Counted from the stretch's first letter, positions 27,709 through 36,683 are shown. The stretch is 64,000 nucleotides of DNA from Actinomycetota bacterium (GCA_005884115.1 VAXW01000004.1:124001-188000), one strand, 5' to 3'. Numbers and translations are program-made. The notes: a model not told the origin generated them from the sequence alone.

Positions 27709-29570
27709 GGCACCACGGCCTGCGCAACATGCTCCCCGCCGCAGGGGCACTGATCGCGCTGTCCAGCGCCGCCGCGCTCGCGCTCGGCTCGGAGAGGATC
27801 GTCGCCGAGCAGGCCGCCTACCGCGCGCCGGCCGCCGGGCGCTGCGCGCCGAGCGCGCTCAACCGCTCGGCCGTGCTGCCCGGCACGCCGCTCTCGGTAT
27901 CCCCGCTGCCCGACTCCTACTCGGCCTCGCCCAGGACGCAGATCAGCCTGCTTGGCCCGCCCGCGGCGGCGATCGCGGACGTGCGCGTGCGCGGCTCGGT
28001 CACGGGCAAGCACTCCGGGCGCCTGCGCGCATACTCGCAGGGCGACGGCGCGAGCTTCGTCCTCGCCAAGCCCTTCAGGCCGGGGGAGACGGTGACGGTG
28101 CGTGGGCGCGTCCGCAGCGGCGCGCGCGGCGCGCGCTTTGCTTTTCATTTCGTCATCGCGCACGAGGACGCCGTCCCGCACACGCCCTCGAGCACGTCCG
28201 CGGCGCACGCAAACCAGGTCGCGCACTTTCACTCGCGACCCGACCTGCAGCCGCCGCTGCTCGCCGTCACAGCGCGCTCGCCGCTGAGCGCTCCCGGGTA
28301 CCTGTTCGCAGCCCCCTACTCAGGCGGGGGCAGGCCGGGGCCGCTGATCTTCGAAGAAGACGGCGAACCGGTGTGGTTCGACCCGCTGCCGCCCGGAGCC
28401 GGCGCGGCGAACCTGCAGGTGCAGCAGCTCGGCGGCACGCCGGTGCTTACGTGGTGGCAGGGCTACATACCCCAGCAGGGCTTCGGCGAAGGCGAAAACG
28501 TGATCGACGACAGCTCCTACAACCAGATCGGCCGTGTGCACGCGGGCAACGGCTACAAGGCGGACCTGCACGAGTTCCGTATCACGCCCCAGGGGACGGC
28601 CCTGTTGAGCGTGTTCGCGCCCATCGCCTGCGACCTCTCGCGCCTGGGCGGGCCCAAGGGCGGGGCGGTGACCGACAGCATCTTCCAGGAAGTCGACCTG
28701 CGCACGGCGCTCGTGCGGCGCGAGTGGCACAGCATCGACCACGTCGCGCTGTCCGACTCTCACAGCTCCGCCGTCGGGACCTCCAGGAAGTGGCCGCTCG
28801 ACTTCTTCCACATCAACTCCATCGAACCGCGCGCCGACGGCACGACGCTGATCTCCGCGCGCAACACGTGGGCGCTGTACGTGCTGAGCACGCGCGGCGG
28901 CCAGGTGCTGCGCAAGCTCGGCGGGCGGCACTCGGCCGTCAGGCTGAACGGCCAGACGAGCATCGCCTACCAGCACGACGCGGCCACGCTGCCCAACGGG
29001 TCGATCAGCATCTTCGACAATGGCGCCGTCCCCAAGGTGCACCCCCAGTCGCGCGGGATCGTGCTCGCGATCGATCCGCGCTCGCGCAGGGCGAGCCTGT
29101 TGGCCGAGTTCGAGCACCCCAAGCCGCTCTCCTCCGCCAGCCAGGGCAACTTCCAGGCGCTGCCCAACGGCGACTGGTTCGTGGGCTGGGGTGCGCAGCC
29201 CTACTTCTCGGAGTTCAGCCCCAGCGGGCAGCTGCTGTTCGACGCGCACATGCACGGCACATACCAGTCCTATCGCGGCTACCGCTTCCCCTGGACCGGA
29301 GCCCCGCGCGAACCACCGGCGATCGCCGCCGTGGCGGCGCGCAAGGGCGTGCCCGAGACGGTGTATGCGAGCTGGAACGGCGATACGCGCACGAGCAGCT
29401 GGCGAGTGCTCGCGGGCCCATCCGCGCAGGCGCTGGCGCCCGCCCAGGGCGCGCGGCGCGCCGGCTTTGAGACCGCGATCGCGCTCCCCTCGCCGGCCGC
29501 GTTCGTGGCCGTCCAGGCGCTCGACTCCTCGGGCGCCGTGCTGGGAACGTCGAAGACGATCAGGCCTTAG
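27705..29570 (+). CDS. Secreted arylsulfotransferase-family (ASST) protein, copy 2
   Basis: A 621-residue paralogue of the upstream ASST protein, starting at a GTG that overlaps its stop. An ATG at 27729 is an alternative. The signal peptide is RNMLPAAGALIALSSAAALA. Shared motifs are TWWQGYIPQQGFGEGENVI, LHEFRITPQGTALL, DFFHINSIEPRADGTTLISA, RKLGGRHSAV and AYQHDA, so both copies keep the same candidate active-site histidines (HINS and QH). The N-terminal ~170 residues hold an Ig-like region ending in RPGETVTVRGRV, as in copy 1. Tandem duplication followed by divergence is evident. No sulfatase or sulfate-activation gene lies nearby. Confidence 0.85.
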   Translation: MRHHGLRNMLPAAGALIALSSAAALALGSERIVAEQAAYRAPAAGRCAPSALNRSAVLPGTPLSVSPLPDSYSASPRTQISLLGPPAAAIADVRVRGSVTGKHSGRLRAYSQGDGASFVLAKPFRPGETVTVRGRVRSGARGARFAFHFVIAHEDAVPHTPSSTSAAHANQVAHFHSRPDLQPPLLAVTARSPLSAPGYLFAAPYSGGGRPGPLIFEEDGEPVWFDPLPPGAGAANLQVQQLGGTPVLTWWQGYIPQQGFGEGENVIDDSSYNQIGRVHAGNGYKADLHEFRITPQGTALLSVFAPIACDLSRLGGPKGGAVTDSIFQEVDLRTALVRREWHSIDHVALSDSHSSAVGTSRKWPLDFFHINSIEPRADGTTLISARNTWALYVLSTRGGQVLRKLGGRHSAVRLNGQTSIAYQHDAATLPNGSISIFDNGAVPKVHPQSRGIVLAIDPRSRRASLLAEFEHPKPLSSASQGNFQALPNGDWFVGWGAQPYFSEFSPSGQLLFDAHMHGTYQSYRGYRFPWTGAPREPPAIAAVAARKGVPETVYASWNGDTRTSSWRVLAGPSAQALAPAQGARRAGFETAIALPSPAAFVAVQALDSSGAVLGTSKTIRP

Positions 29571-29623
29571 ACGAGTCGGCGCACCCACCGTCTCGCGTCA
29601 CTACACGAAGGCGCCTGCGGTTT

Positions 29624-29686
29624 ATGAAAAAATTCCTGTTTCTTAACGCGCCGATTGCGGGTACACTACGTTTGATGTCAGGCTGA
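29624..29686 (+). promoter_or_regulatory. AT-rich leader with small ORF and -10-like element upstream of double TetR gene
   Basis: The 139-bp gap before the TetR gene holds the most AT-rich stretch nearby. It encodes a 20-codon frame (MKKFLFLNAPIAGTLRLMSG) without a clear ribosome site. TACACT at 29662-29667 is a good -10 candidate for the gene at 29710. The promoter and the peptide reading exclude each other unless a second promoter exists upstream. GGGGAGG stands just before the TetR ATG. Confidence 0.3.
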
Positions 29687-29709
29687 GGTTTCCAAGCGGG
29701 GAGGATCCG

Positions 29710-31245
29710 ATGCAAGCACGCAACACCGAGATCAAGCCTCCGGGGGGCGAGGCCGCCTCTACCGTCGCTGCTCCCGATGCCGCCGCGGGCGCGCCCGCTG
29801 CCGCGGCAACCGATCCCGCCCCCGCCAACGGCTCCTCTCAGCGCGACACCTCGAGCGACCGCTACCGCCGCCTGCCCACCGGGGCGCACGGCCTGGCGCG
29901 CGAGGACGTCGAACGCGATCAGCGCGAGCGCCTGCGGCGCGCGCTCATCGAGCTGATCGCCGAGCGCGGCTACGAATCCGTGCGAATCGCCGATCTGACG
30001 AAGCTCGCGCACGTCTCGCGCCCGACCTTCTATGCCCTGTACAAGGACAAGGAGGAGCTGATGCTGAGCGCCTACGAGGACATCGCCAGGCGCACGGCCG
30101 ACACGGCGCTGAAGGCCTACGAGGTGCAGGGGTCGCTGCAGGACCGCATGAAGGTCTCGATGCAGGCCTTCTGCGACCTCGCCGCCTCTGACCCCGACGC
30201 GATGTCGCTGTTCCTGTTCGGCGCCTTCGGCGCCGGGCCCAAGGCGCTCCAGCAGCGCGCACGCTCGCTCGAGGCGTTCGAGCAGAGCGCCGAAATGACG
30301 CGCGACAGCCTAGCCGCCGCCTTCGCGGCGGGCCTCACCACGAAGGTCATCTTCGGCGGAATCCGCGAGGTGGCCGCCGCTCGCCTGCGCGCCGGGCGCG
30401 CCTCTGAGCTGCCTGGCCTGGCGCCCGAACTGACGCAGTGGGCGAGCTGCTACCCGTTGATGCTGCCCTCCTCGCTGGGCAAGCCGTTCTCGCGCGAGAA
30501 GTCCGAGCACGCCGATGAGCAGGCGGAGGTTGATTCGCTGCGCGCGCGCCGGGCCCAGGGCCGCCTGCCCGGCGGGCGCCACGACCTCTCGCGCGACTAC
30601 GTGGAGCGCAGCCAGCGCGAACGGATCGTCGACGCGACGGCGGCGATCGTCGCCGAAAAAGGCCTCGCCAGCCTCACGATCCCCGAGATCGCCTCGCGCG
30701 CGGGCGTCTCGCACGAGACCTTCTACGAAATGTACGCGACCAAGCACGACGCTTTCGTGGGCGCGCAGAAGGTCGGCATGCACCAGGCGTTCACGTTCTC
30801 GGTGCTCGCCTATTCGGCCTTCAGGGTGGAAGACGGCTGGGCGCGCGCCGTAGCCGAAGCGCTGCGCTCGCTGATCGACTACCTCGCCTCGGAGCCCGCG
30901 CACGCGCACCTGAGCATCGTCGACACTTTCGCCGCGACGCCCGACACGCTCGCCATCCGCGACGACACGCTGCGCGGCTTCGCCTACTACCTGGGCCCCG
31001 AGGAGCGCGAAGCGGGCGAGGGGATCGAGGTGCCGACGATCGCGCCCGAGGCCGTCGTCGGGGGCATGTGGCAGGTGCTCCACCACTACATCGAGCGCGG
31101 GCTGATCGCGGAGCTGCCGGCGGTGACGCCGCAGCTCATCTACCTGACGCTGACCCCGTTCCTGGGAGCCAAGCAGGCCGCCGTGGAGGCCGGCCGCGAG
31201 CCGGCCGGCAATCCGCTGGCGGCCGAGCCCGAGTCAGCCGCGTAG
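29710..31245 (+). CDS. Double TetR-family transcriptional regulator (two fused TetR units)
   Basis: A 511-residue protein built from two complete TetR monomers in one chain. An Ala/Pro-rich leader of ~50 residues is followed by unit 1 (~52-260, helix-turn-helix RIADLTKLAHVSRPTFYALY at ~92-111) and unit 2 (~279-490, helix-turn-helix TIPEIASRAGVSHETFYEMY at ~323-342). Both units begin with the same signature, RLPTGAHGLAREDVERDQRER and its counterpart GRLPGGRHDLSRDYVERSQRER differing in detail, so the protein arose by internal duplication. A single chain could act as a covalent pseudo-dimer able to bind asymmetric operators. Strong RBS (GGGGAGG). The neighbouring ASST pair is a plausible target, unproven. 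Confidence 0.85.
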   Translation: MQARNTEIKPPGGEAASTVAAPDAAAGAPAAAATDPAPANGSSQRDTSSDRYRRLPTGAHGLAREDVERDQRERLRRALIELIAERGYESVRIADLTKLAHVSRPTFYALYKDKEELMLSAYEDIARRTADTALKAYEVQGSLQDRMKVSMQAFCDLAASDPDAMSLFLFGAFGAGPKALQQRARSLEAFEQSAEMTRDSLAAAFAAGLTTKVIFGGIREVAAARLRAGRASELPGLAPELTQWASCYPLMLPSSLGKPFSREKSEHADEQAEVDSLRARRAQGRLPGGRHDLSRDYVERSQRERIVDATAAIVAEKGLASLTIPEIASRAGVSHETFYEMYATKHDAFVGAQKVGMHQAFTFSVLAYSAFRVEDGWARAVAEALRSLIDYLASEPAHAHLSIVDTFAATPDTLAIRDDTLRGFAYYLGPEEREAGEGIEVPTIAPEAVVGGMWQVLHHYIERGLIAELPAVTPQLIYLTLTPFLGAKQAAVEAGREPAGNPLAAEPESAA

Positions 31246-31251
31246 GCGCCT

Positions 31252-31617
31252 TCAGGCTTCGCGCAGCGCGAGCGCTCCGAGCCCGAGCGCAGAGAGGGCC
31301 GTGCCAGTCAGGAGCGCGCTCGTGAAAGCGGGCAGATACCCGGCGCGACCGCCCGCGACTCCGGCCAGCGCGTCCGCTCCGTCGCAGGCGAGACCAAGCA
31401 GCAGCCACTGGCGCCGGGCATCCCCGCTTGAGCCGAGCGCGCCCCATGCGAGCGCGACGTCGCGCGCGCCGAAGAGCCGCGCCAGGTAGGGGGCCTGCGG
31501 GTTGGCTGCGGCGTCGAGCCCGAACAGCCTGCCCGCCAGGCGCGGCGTCGCCCACGCGCCCACTCCGATCGCGATCCTCACTCCCGCGAGCGCCTTGAGC
31601 ACGCTGCCCTCGTTCAT
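31252..31617 (-). CDS. Small four-helix membrane protein (DUF4267-like)
   Basis: A 121-residue protein with about four hydrophobic segments and the motif YLARLFGARDVALAWGAL, which places it near the DUF4267 type of small integral membrane proteins. It is a distant paralogue of the gene at 62337-62756 (LLQLLGGRDAVLGLATLAAR), sharing the G-x-R-D-x-x-L-x-L core and the following helix with Asp-Gly-Ala/Asp-Ala. No function is known. It converges with the double TetR gene (stops five bases apart) and lies just downstream of the histidine kinase gene on the same strand boundary. Confidence 0.65.
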   Translation of the reverse strand: MNEGSVLKALAGVRIAIGVGAWATPRLAGRLFGLDAAANPQAPYLARLFGARDVALAWGALGSSGDARRQWLLLGLACDGADALAGVAGGRAGYLPAFTSALLTGTALSALGLGALALREA

Positions 31618-31648
31618 GGCGGCGACTGTATCGCAAGCGCGGCGCGAG

Positions 31649-33127
31649 CTAGTGCGCCCCGAGCGGCTCGGCAGGCGCCGGGACGGCGAGCGGGGGACCG
31701 AAGCTCACGCGCAGCCTCGCCCCGCCGCCTGGCGCGTTCTCGGCGCTCGCGGACCCGTGGTGGGCCTCGGCTGCCTGGCGCACGATTGCAAGGCCGAGGC
31801 CCGAGCCGGGCAGCTTGCGCGCTCCCGCGGCCCGATAGAAGCGCTCGAACACCCGCGGCAGGTCCTCGTCCTTGAAGCCGGGGCCGTGATCGCGGACCGT
31901 CAGCACGCCCCCGTGCAGGCTTACCTCGACCAGCCCTCCCCGTGGACTCCACTTGCGCGCGTTGTCGAGCAGGTTGCTGACCGCCCGGTTCACGCGATCG
32001 GCTTCGCCCCTCACGCTCGTGGGCTCGAGGTCAAGCTCGAACTGCAGCTCTCTGCGCCTGCGCGTGCGCGCGACGGCGTCCTCGACGATCAGGTCCAGGC
32101 GCACGTCCTCCCACGAGGACTCGCCGCGCGACCCGCGCGCGAGCTCGACGACATCGCTCACCAGCGAGGTGAGCTCGTCGAGCTCCTCGACGATGTCCGC
32201 CCGCAGGCTCGCCTGCTCGTCCGGCGGCAGGCGCGCGGAGTGCTCGAGCGTCTGGATGTTGGCGCGCAGCGAGGCGATAGGCGTGCGCAGCTCGTGGCTT
32301 GCGTCTGCGATCAGCTGCCGCTGCGCCTGTAGCGAGCGCTCGAGCTCATCGAGCGTGGCGTTGAAGCTGCGCGCAAGGCGCGCGAGCTCGTCGCGCCCGC
32401 CGACGGGCAGGCGCCGTGAGAGGTCGAGCCGGCCCGTCAGCGTCTCGGCCGCGCGCGTGAAGCGCGCGATCGGCGTCAGCGCCGTGCGGGCCACCAGCGC
32501 GCCGAGCGCAGCCGCGATCGCGATCCCAGCCACCCCGACGATGAGCAGGATCAACAGCACCTGGCGCAGCTCGCGGTCGACCTCGGCGAGCGGGCGCGCG
32601 ATCGTGATCGCTCCGCCGCCCAGGCCGCCTCGCGCTTGCGCGGGTCCGGCGCCGAGCGTGAGCACGCGCAGGTGGGTCCCTTTGACCGTCCTGTCACTCA
32701 GCGAGCGCCCGGCACCGCGGGCCGCGATCGCGCGGTCGGCGGCACTCAGCGCGATCTCCGGCGTCGAGCCCTGCCCCCCTGGGACGGTTATCGCTCCGCC
32801 GGCTGAGACGAACTGCACGTATCCCGAAGCACCGCCGAAGCGCGCGGGCGTCACGGTCGGCGGGTAGGGGTGATGCGCGGGCCCGGCTCCGTCGTTGGGC
32901 GGCGCATGGGACTCGCGCGGAACGCCCGCGCCGGGCCCCCTCCCCCCCTCGTCGGGAGGACCGCCCGCGGGGGCGCCGATCAGGTCCTGCGCGCGGCGCG
33001 TGAGCGACTCGTCGATCTGCCCGCGCAGGTCCGAGCGCACGGCGAGGTAGACGCTCACCGCGGCGCCCAGCACCGCCAGCGCCACCGCCGCGCTGGCGAC
33101 CGCCGCGATCCGCGTGCGCAGGCTCAC
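31649..33127 (-). CDS. Sensor histidine kinase (HAMP-HisKA-HATPase)
   Basis: A 492-residue membrane sensor from a GTG at 33127 that overlaps the regulator stop by four bases. Layout: first membrane helix ([21 protein letters not shown]), a ~150-residue extracytoplasmic sensor rich in Gly/Pro, second helix ([20 protein letters not shown]), HAMP, and the HisKA motif [17 protein letters not shown] with phospho-acceptor His278. The ATP domain has an N-box ([14 protein letters not shown]), a G1 box (VRDHGPGF), an F box (VFERFYRA) and a G2 box (GSGLGLAIV). All key residues are present. It resembles MprB/TcrY kinases; the signal is unknown. Confidence 0.92.
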   Translation of the reverse strand: MSLRTRIAAVASAAVALAVLGAAVSVYLAVRSDLRGQIDESLTRRAQDLIGAPAGGPPDEGGRGPGAGVPRESHAPPNDGAGPAHHPYPPTVTPARFGGASGYVQFVSAGGAITVPGGQGSTPEIALSAADRAIAARGAGRSLSDRTVKGTHLRVLTLGAGPAQARGGLGGGAITIARPLAEVDRELRQVLLILLIVGVAGIAIAAALGALVARTALTPIARFTRAAETLTGRLDLSRRLPVGGRDELARLARSFNATLDELERSLQAQRQLIADASHELRTPIASLRANIQTLEHSARLPPDEQASLRADIVEELDELTSLVSDVVELARGSRGESSWEDVRLDLIVEDAVARTRRRRELQFELDLEPTSVRGEADRVNRAVSNLLDNARKWSPRGGLVEVSLHGGVLTVRDHGPGFKDEDLPRVFERFYRAAGARKLPGSGLGLAIVRQAAEAHHGSASAENAPGGGARLRVSFGPPLAVPAPAEPLGAH

Positions 33128-33801
33128 GGCTCGCGCAGCACGTAGCCGACGCCGCGCACCGTGTGAATCAACGAGGGAGCGCCGAGGCTTTCGAGCTTTC
33201 GCCGCAGATAGCCGATGTAGACGCGCAGCGCGTTCGAGGCAGGCCCGAAGTCGTAGCCCCACACGCGGTCGTAGATGACGCTGTGCGTGAGCACGCGGCG
33301 AGGGTTGCGCATTAGAAGCTCGAGCAGCTGGAACTCGGTGCGCGTGAGCTCCACGAACTCATCGCCCACGGCGGCTCCGTGACGCGCGCGGTCGAGCGCG
33401 AGCTCCGCGAACGACAGCTCGTCGGGGTCCTCTTCATCGTCCTGGGAGCGGCGCAGCAGGGCGCGCAGGCGGGCCTTCAGCTCCTCGACGTCGAAGGGCT
33501 TGACGAGGTAGTCGTCGGCGCCCGCGTCAAGCCCAGCGATGCGATCTGACACTTCCACGCGCGCCGTCAGCATCAGGATCGGCACGCGGTTGCCCAGCAG
33601 CCGCAGCCGGCGGCACACCTCGAGGCCGTCGATCTCGGGCATGCCCACGTCCAGCACGACGGCATCTGGCAGCTCCTCGGCGACGAGCTCGATCGCCTCG
33701 GCGCCGCCCTCGGCGCACTTGACCTCATGGCCCGCGAGCGTGAGCGCGCGGCGCAGGGCGTCGCGGACAGCGCGGTCATCATCGACGACGAGCAGTCTCA
33801 C
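33124..33801 (-). CDS. OmpR-family response regulator
   Basis: A 225-residue DNA-binding regulator, partner of the overlapping kinase. Receiver domain: acidic pair Asp8-Asp9, phospho-acceptor Asp51 ([12 protein letters not shown]), and Lys within DDYLVKPF. A winged-helix output domain follows ([19 protein letters not shown]... [16 protein letters not shown]). MprA/TcrX-like. The start is a GTG at 33801 sitting within an inverted repeat GTCTCACGAGAC (33795-33806), which may be an autoregulatory site. The regulator precedes the kinase in the operon. Confidence 0.92.
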   Translation of the reverse strand: MRLLVVDDDRAVRDALRRALTLAGHEVKCAEGGAEAIELVAEELPDAVVLDVGMPEIDGLEVCRRLRLLGNRVPILMLTARVEVSDRIAGLDAGADDYLVKPFDVEELKARLRALLRRSQDDEEDPDELSFAELALDRARHGAAVGDEFVELTRTEFQLLELLMRNPRRVLTHSVIYDRVWGYDFGPASNALRVYIGYLRRKLESLGAPSLIHTVRGVGYVLREP

Positions 33802-33877
33802 GAGACCGATTCTTGCGCACCGCCACAGCGCATCCGCGGACTCCTACGTTGCTCTTAGGCAGCGTGAGCGCACCCGC

Positions 33878-33896
33878 CACCGGCTCTGCGCCGGTG
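33878..33896 (-). terminator. Hairpin after the MDR oxidoreductase gene
   Basis: CACCGGC and GCCGGTG form a perfect 7-bp stem with a five-base loop, about 25 bases past the stop codon of the leftward MDR gene and before the response-regulator promoter. There is no U-run, as is common in GC-rich actinobacteria. Confidence 0.45.
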
Positions 33897-33920
33897 CCGT
33901 AACCGCCACCGCCAGCGCGA

Positions 33921-34913
33921 TCAGTCGGGCCGCACGTCGAGTACGACCTTGCCGGTGGCGCGCCGCTCCTCGAGCGCACGCAGCGCCTCGCTCGCCTGCT
34001 CGAGCGGGAAGCGCTCGCCGACCACCGGCCGGATGAAGCCCTCGCCCACCATGCGCGCGATCGCCGCTCCGACCTCGCGGTTCAGCTGCGGCTTGCCCAT
34101 GACGTAGGCGCCCCAGCCCGCGCCGACCACCTCCGTGTTGTTGAGCAGCAGCCGGTTGACCTTGACTTCGGGGATCGAGCCGCCGGTGAAGCCCACGACG
34201 ATCAGGCGCCCGCCCTCGCGCAGCGTGCGCAGGCTGTCGGTGAAGCGATCGCCGCCCACCGGGTCGAGCACCACGTCGACGCCGCCGTCGGAGAGCGAGC
34301 GCACCTCGTCCTTCCAGGAGTCGCCCACGAGCACCGTCTCATCGGCCCCCGCCTGCTCGGCGACGCGACGCTTGGCCTCGGTGGAAACGAGCGCGATCGT
34401 ACGCGCGCCTAGCCCCTTGGCCACCTGGAGCCCCGCGGTGCCGACACCGCCGGCGGCGCCGTGCACGAGCACCGTCTCGCCCGAGCGCAGGCGCCCGCGC
34501 ATGGCGAGCGCGAAGTAGGCGGTGTGATAGTTGAGGATCAGACCGGCCCCCTGCGCGAAGTCGAGCGCCTCATCGAGCGGGAAGGTGAAGAAGCTCGGGG
34601 CGACCGCCGTCTCGGCGAAGCCGCCGAGCGCGCAGAACGCGCTCACGCGCTCGCCCTCGCGCACGTCCGCGTCATCGGAGGCGCTGCGCACGATGCCCGC
34701 CACCTCGCTTCCGGGCACGAACGGAAGCTCGGGTTTGAGCTGGTACTGCCCGCGCGTCTGCAGCAGCTCCGGGAAGGAGACGCCCGCGGCATGCACGTCC
34801 ACCACCACGCCAGACCCTGGCGTGAGCGTGTGCGACGGCTCTGGCTCGGGCACCTCCACCAGGCGCAGGGCGCTCTCGGGGCCCGACTCCTCGACGATCT
34901 GGATCGCTTTGAT
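33921..34913 (-). CDS. Zinc-independent MDR oxidoreductase (NADPH:quinone reductase type)
   Basis: About 330 residues. The N-terminal GroES-like domain contains DVHAAGVSFPELLQTRGQYQ and PFVPGSEVAGIV, and the nucleotide site is VHGAAGGVGTAGLQVAKGLGA. Catalytic zinc ligands are absent, as in quinone oxidoreductases. The family normally begins MKAIQI. Here that position is ATC (34911-34913, complement) with no in-frame ATG, GTG or TTG close upstream, so a non-standard start or a later GTG must be used. A CATAAT hexamer lies seven bases before the ATC, which would make a leaderless message. It is divergent from the formate dehydrogenase gene, 38 bp away. Confidence 0.82.
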   Translation of the reverse strand: MKAIQIVEESGPESALRLVEVPEPEPSHTLTPGSGVVVDVHAAGVSFPELLQTRGQYQLKPELPFVPGSEVAGIVRSASDDADVREGERVSAFCALGGFAETAVAPSFFTFPLDEALDFAQGAGLILNYHTAYFALAMRGRLRSGETVLVHGAAGGVGTAGLQVAKGLGARTIALVSTEAKRRVAEQAGADETVLVGDSWKDEVRSLSDGGVDVVLDPVGGDRFTDSLRTLREGGRLIVVGFTGGSIPEVKVNRLLLNNTEVVGAGWGAYVMGKPQLNREVGAAIARMVGEGFIRPVVGERFPLEQASEALRALEERRATGKVVLDVRPD

Positions 34914-34951
34914 CGTGGGATTATGTCCGAAACATCGAGGGAGGCTCAGCC

Positions 34952-36154
34952 ATGGCGAAGGTCCTTTGCGTGCTCTACGACGACCCCGTCGACGGATACC
35001 CGCCCTCATACGCGCGCGATCAGATCCCGGCGATCGAGCGCTACTACGACGGCCAGACCACGCCCACTCCGCAGGCGATCGACTTCACCCCCGGCGAGCT
35101 TTTGGGGTGCGTCTCTGGCGAGCTCGGGCTGCGCTCGTTCCTCGAGGACCGCGGCCACGCGCTGGTCGTGACGGCCGACAAGGACGGGCCGGAGTCGGTC
35201 TTCGAGCGCGAGCTTGCGGACGCCGAGGTCGTCATCTCGCAGCCGTTCTGGCCCGCATACCTGACGGCGGAGCGCATCGCCAGTGCGCCAGAGCTGAAGC
35301 TCGCCCTGACGGCCGGGATCGGATCGGACCACGTCGACCTGCAGGCAGCGATCGAGCGCGGGATCACTGTCGCCGAGGTGACGTACTGCAACAGCATCAG
35401 CGTCGCGGAGCACGTCGTGATGATGATTCTGGCGCTGGTGCGCAACTACATCCCCTCGCACGAATGGGTCGTGCGCGGCGGCTGGAACATCGCCGACTGC
35501 GTCTCGCGCTCCTACGACCTCGAGGGCATGCAGGTCGGGACCGTCGCGGCAGGTCGCATCGGCTCCGCGGTGCTGCGCCGCCTGAAGCCGTTCGAGGTCG
35601 GCCTGCACTACACCGACCGCCATCGCCTCCCGGCCGAGGTAGAGCAGGAGCTCGGCGTCAGCTTCCACGACGACGTGGAGTCGCTCGTGCAGGCGTGCGA
35701 CGTGATCACGATCAACGCGCCGCTGCACCCCGAGACGGAGCACATGTTTGACGAGCAGCTGATCGCCAAGATGAAACGCGGCGCTTATCTGATCAACACC
35801 GCGCGCGGCAAGATCTGCGACCGCGACGCCGTCGCGCGCGCGTGCGAGAGCGGGCAGCTGGCGGGTTATGCCGGCGACGTGTGGTTCCCCCAGCCGGCGC
35901 CGCGGGACCACCCCTGGCGCTCGATGCCGCACCACGGCATGACGCCGCATACGTCGGGCACGAGCCTCTCCGCGCAGGCGCGCTACGCGGCGGGCGTGCG
36001 CGAGATCCTGGAGTGCTTCTTCGACGGGCGGCCGATCCGAGAGGAATACCTGATCGTCGACGGCGGCCAGCTCGCTGGCGCCGGCGCGCACTCCTACAGC
36101 GCCGGCGACGCCACGGGCGGCTCCGATGAGGCCGCGCGCTTCACGCGCACCTGA
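34952..36154 (+). CDS. fdh: NAD-dependent formate dehydrogenase
   Basis: A 400-residue D-2-hydroxyacid-dehydrogenase-fold enzyme oxidising formate to CO2 with NAD+. It is strikingly like the Pseudomonas-type enzyme, including the start MAKVLCVLYDDPVDGYP and the end GAHSYS.GDATGGS. Counting Met as 1, the active-site residues are all present: Ile123, Asn147, Arg285 (NTARGK), Gln314 (PQPAP) and His333 (MTPHTSG). Asp222 in HYTDRHRLP specifies NAD+ over NADP+. The dinucleotide loop is GTVAAGRIG. A strong GGGAGG site stands eight bases before the ATG. No metal or selenium cofactor is needed. It would supply NADH from formate or detoxify C1 products. Confidence 0.96.
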   Translation: MAKVLCVLYDDPVDGYPPSYARDQIPAIERYYDGQTTPTPQAIDFTPGELLGCVSGELGLRSFLEDRGHALVVTADKDGPESVFERELADAEVVISQPFWPAYLTAERIASAPELKLALTAGIGSDHVDLQAAIERGITVAEVTYCNSISVAEHVVMMILALVRNYIPSHEWVVRGGWNIADCVSRSYDLEGMQVGTVAAGRIGSAVLRRLKPFEVGLHYTDRHRLPAEVEQELGVSFHDDVESLVQACDVITINAPLHPETEHMFDEQLIAKMKRGAYLINTARGKICDRDAVARACESGQLAGYAGDVWFPQPAPRDHPWRSMPHHGMTPHTSGTSLSAQARYAAGVREILECFFDGRPIREEYLIVDGGQLAGAGAHSYSAGDATGGSDEAARFTRT

Positions 36155-36239
36155 GCGCCCGCTCGCGCCGAGCGAGCGCACCCCGGTATGATCCTCGCGC
36201 CTCGCCGCGACGGCGGGCTGGAAACGTGGAAGGGGACAG

Positions 36240-36683
36240 ATGTTTGGCTCGATCGTCGTCGGGACCGATGGCTCAGGCACAGCGACGCAGGCCGTGCGCG
36301 AGGCAGTCGACATGGCCAAGGCGGTGGGCGCGACGCTCGAGCTCGTGAGCGCCTACGCACCCGTCTCCGAGCAGCGCCTGCGAGCCGAACGGCGCGACGC
36401 ACCCGAGGACGTGCAGTGGGCGATTCACCCGCGCCAGGAGGTCGAAAACTCGCTCAGCGACGCCGCCGACATCGCGCGCGAGGCGGGCGTCAAGGTCAAC
36501 ACGTACGCGCGCCAGGGCGATCCGGCCGACGCGATCCTCGACGTCGCCGAAGAGCAGAAAGCGGATCTCGTGATCCTCGGCAACAAGGGCATGACCGGAG
36601 CCAAGCGTTTCCTGCTCGGCTCGGTGCCCGACAAGGTCTCCCACCACGCGCCCTGCTCGGTGTTGATCGTGCGCACCACCTAG
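36240..36683 (+). CDS. Universal stress protein (UspA family)
   Basis: A 147-residue single-domain USP, cytoplasmic. MFGSIVVGTDGSGTATQA is the N-terminal strand and loop. The ATP-binding motif G-x2-G-x9-G-S is complete (Gly114, Gly117, Gly127-Ser128 in LGNKGMTGAKRFLLGS). GGGGAC lies immediately before the ATG. It follows the formate dehydrogenase by 85 bp in the same direction and may be read with it. Such proteins bind ATP and modulate stress responses; the specific role is unknown. Confidence 0.92.
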   Translation: MFGSIVVGTDGSGTATQAVREAVDMAKAVGATLELVSAYAPVSEQRLRAERRDAPEDVQWAIHPRQEVENSLSDAADIAREAGVKVNTYARQGDPADAILDVAEEQKADLVILGNKGMTGAKRFLLGSVPDKVSHHAPCSVLIVRTT

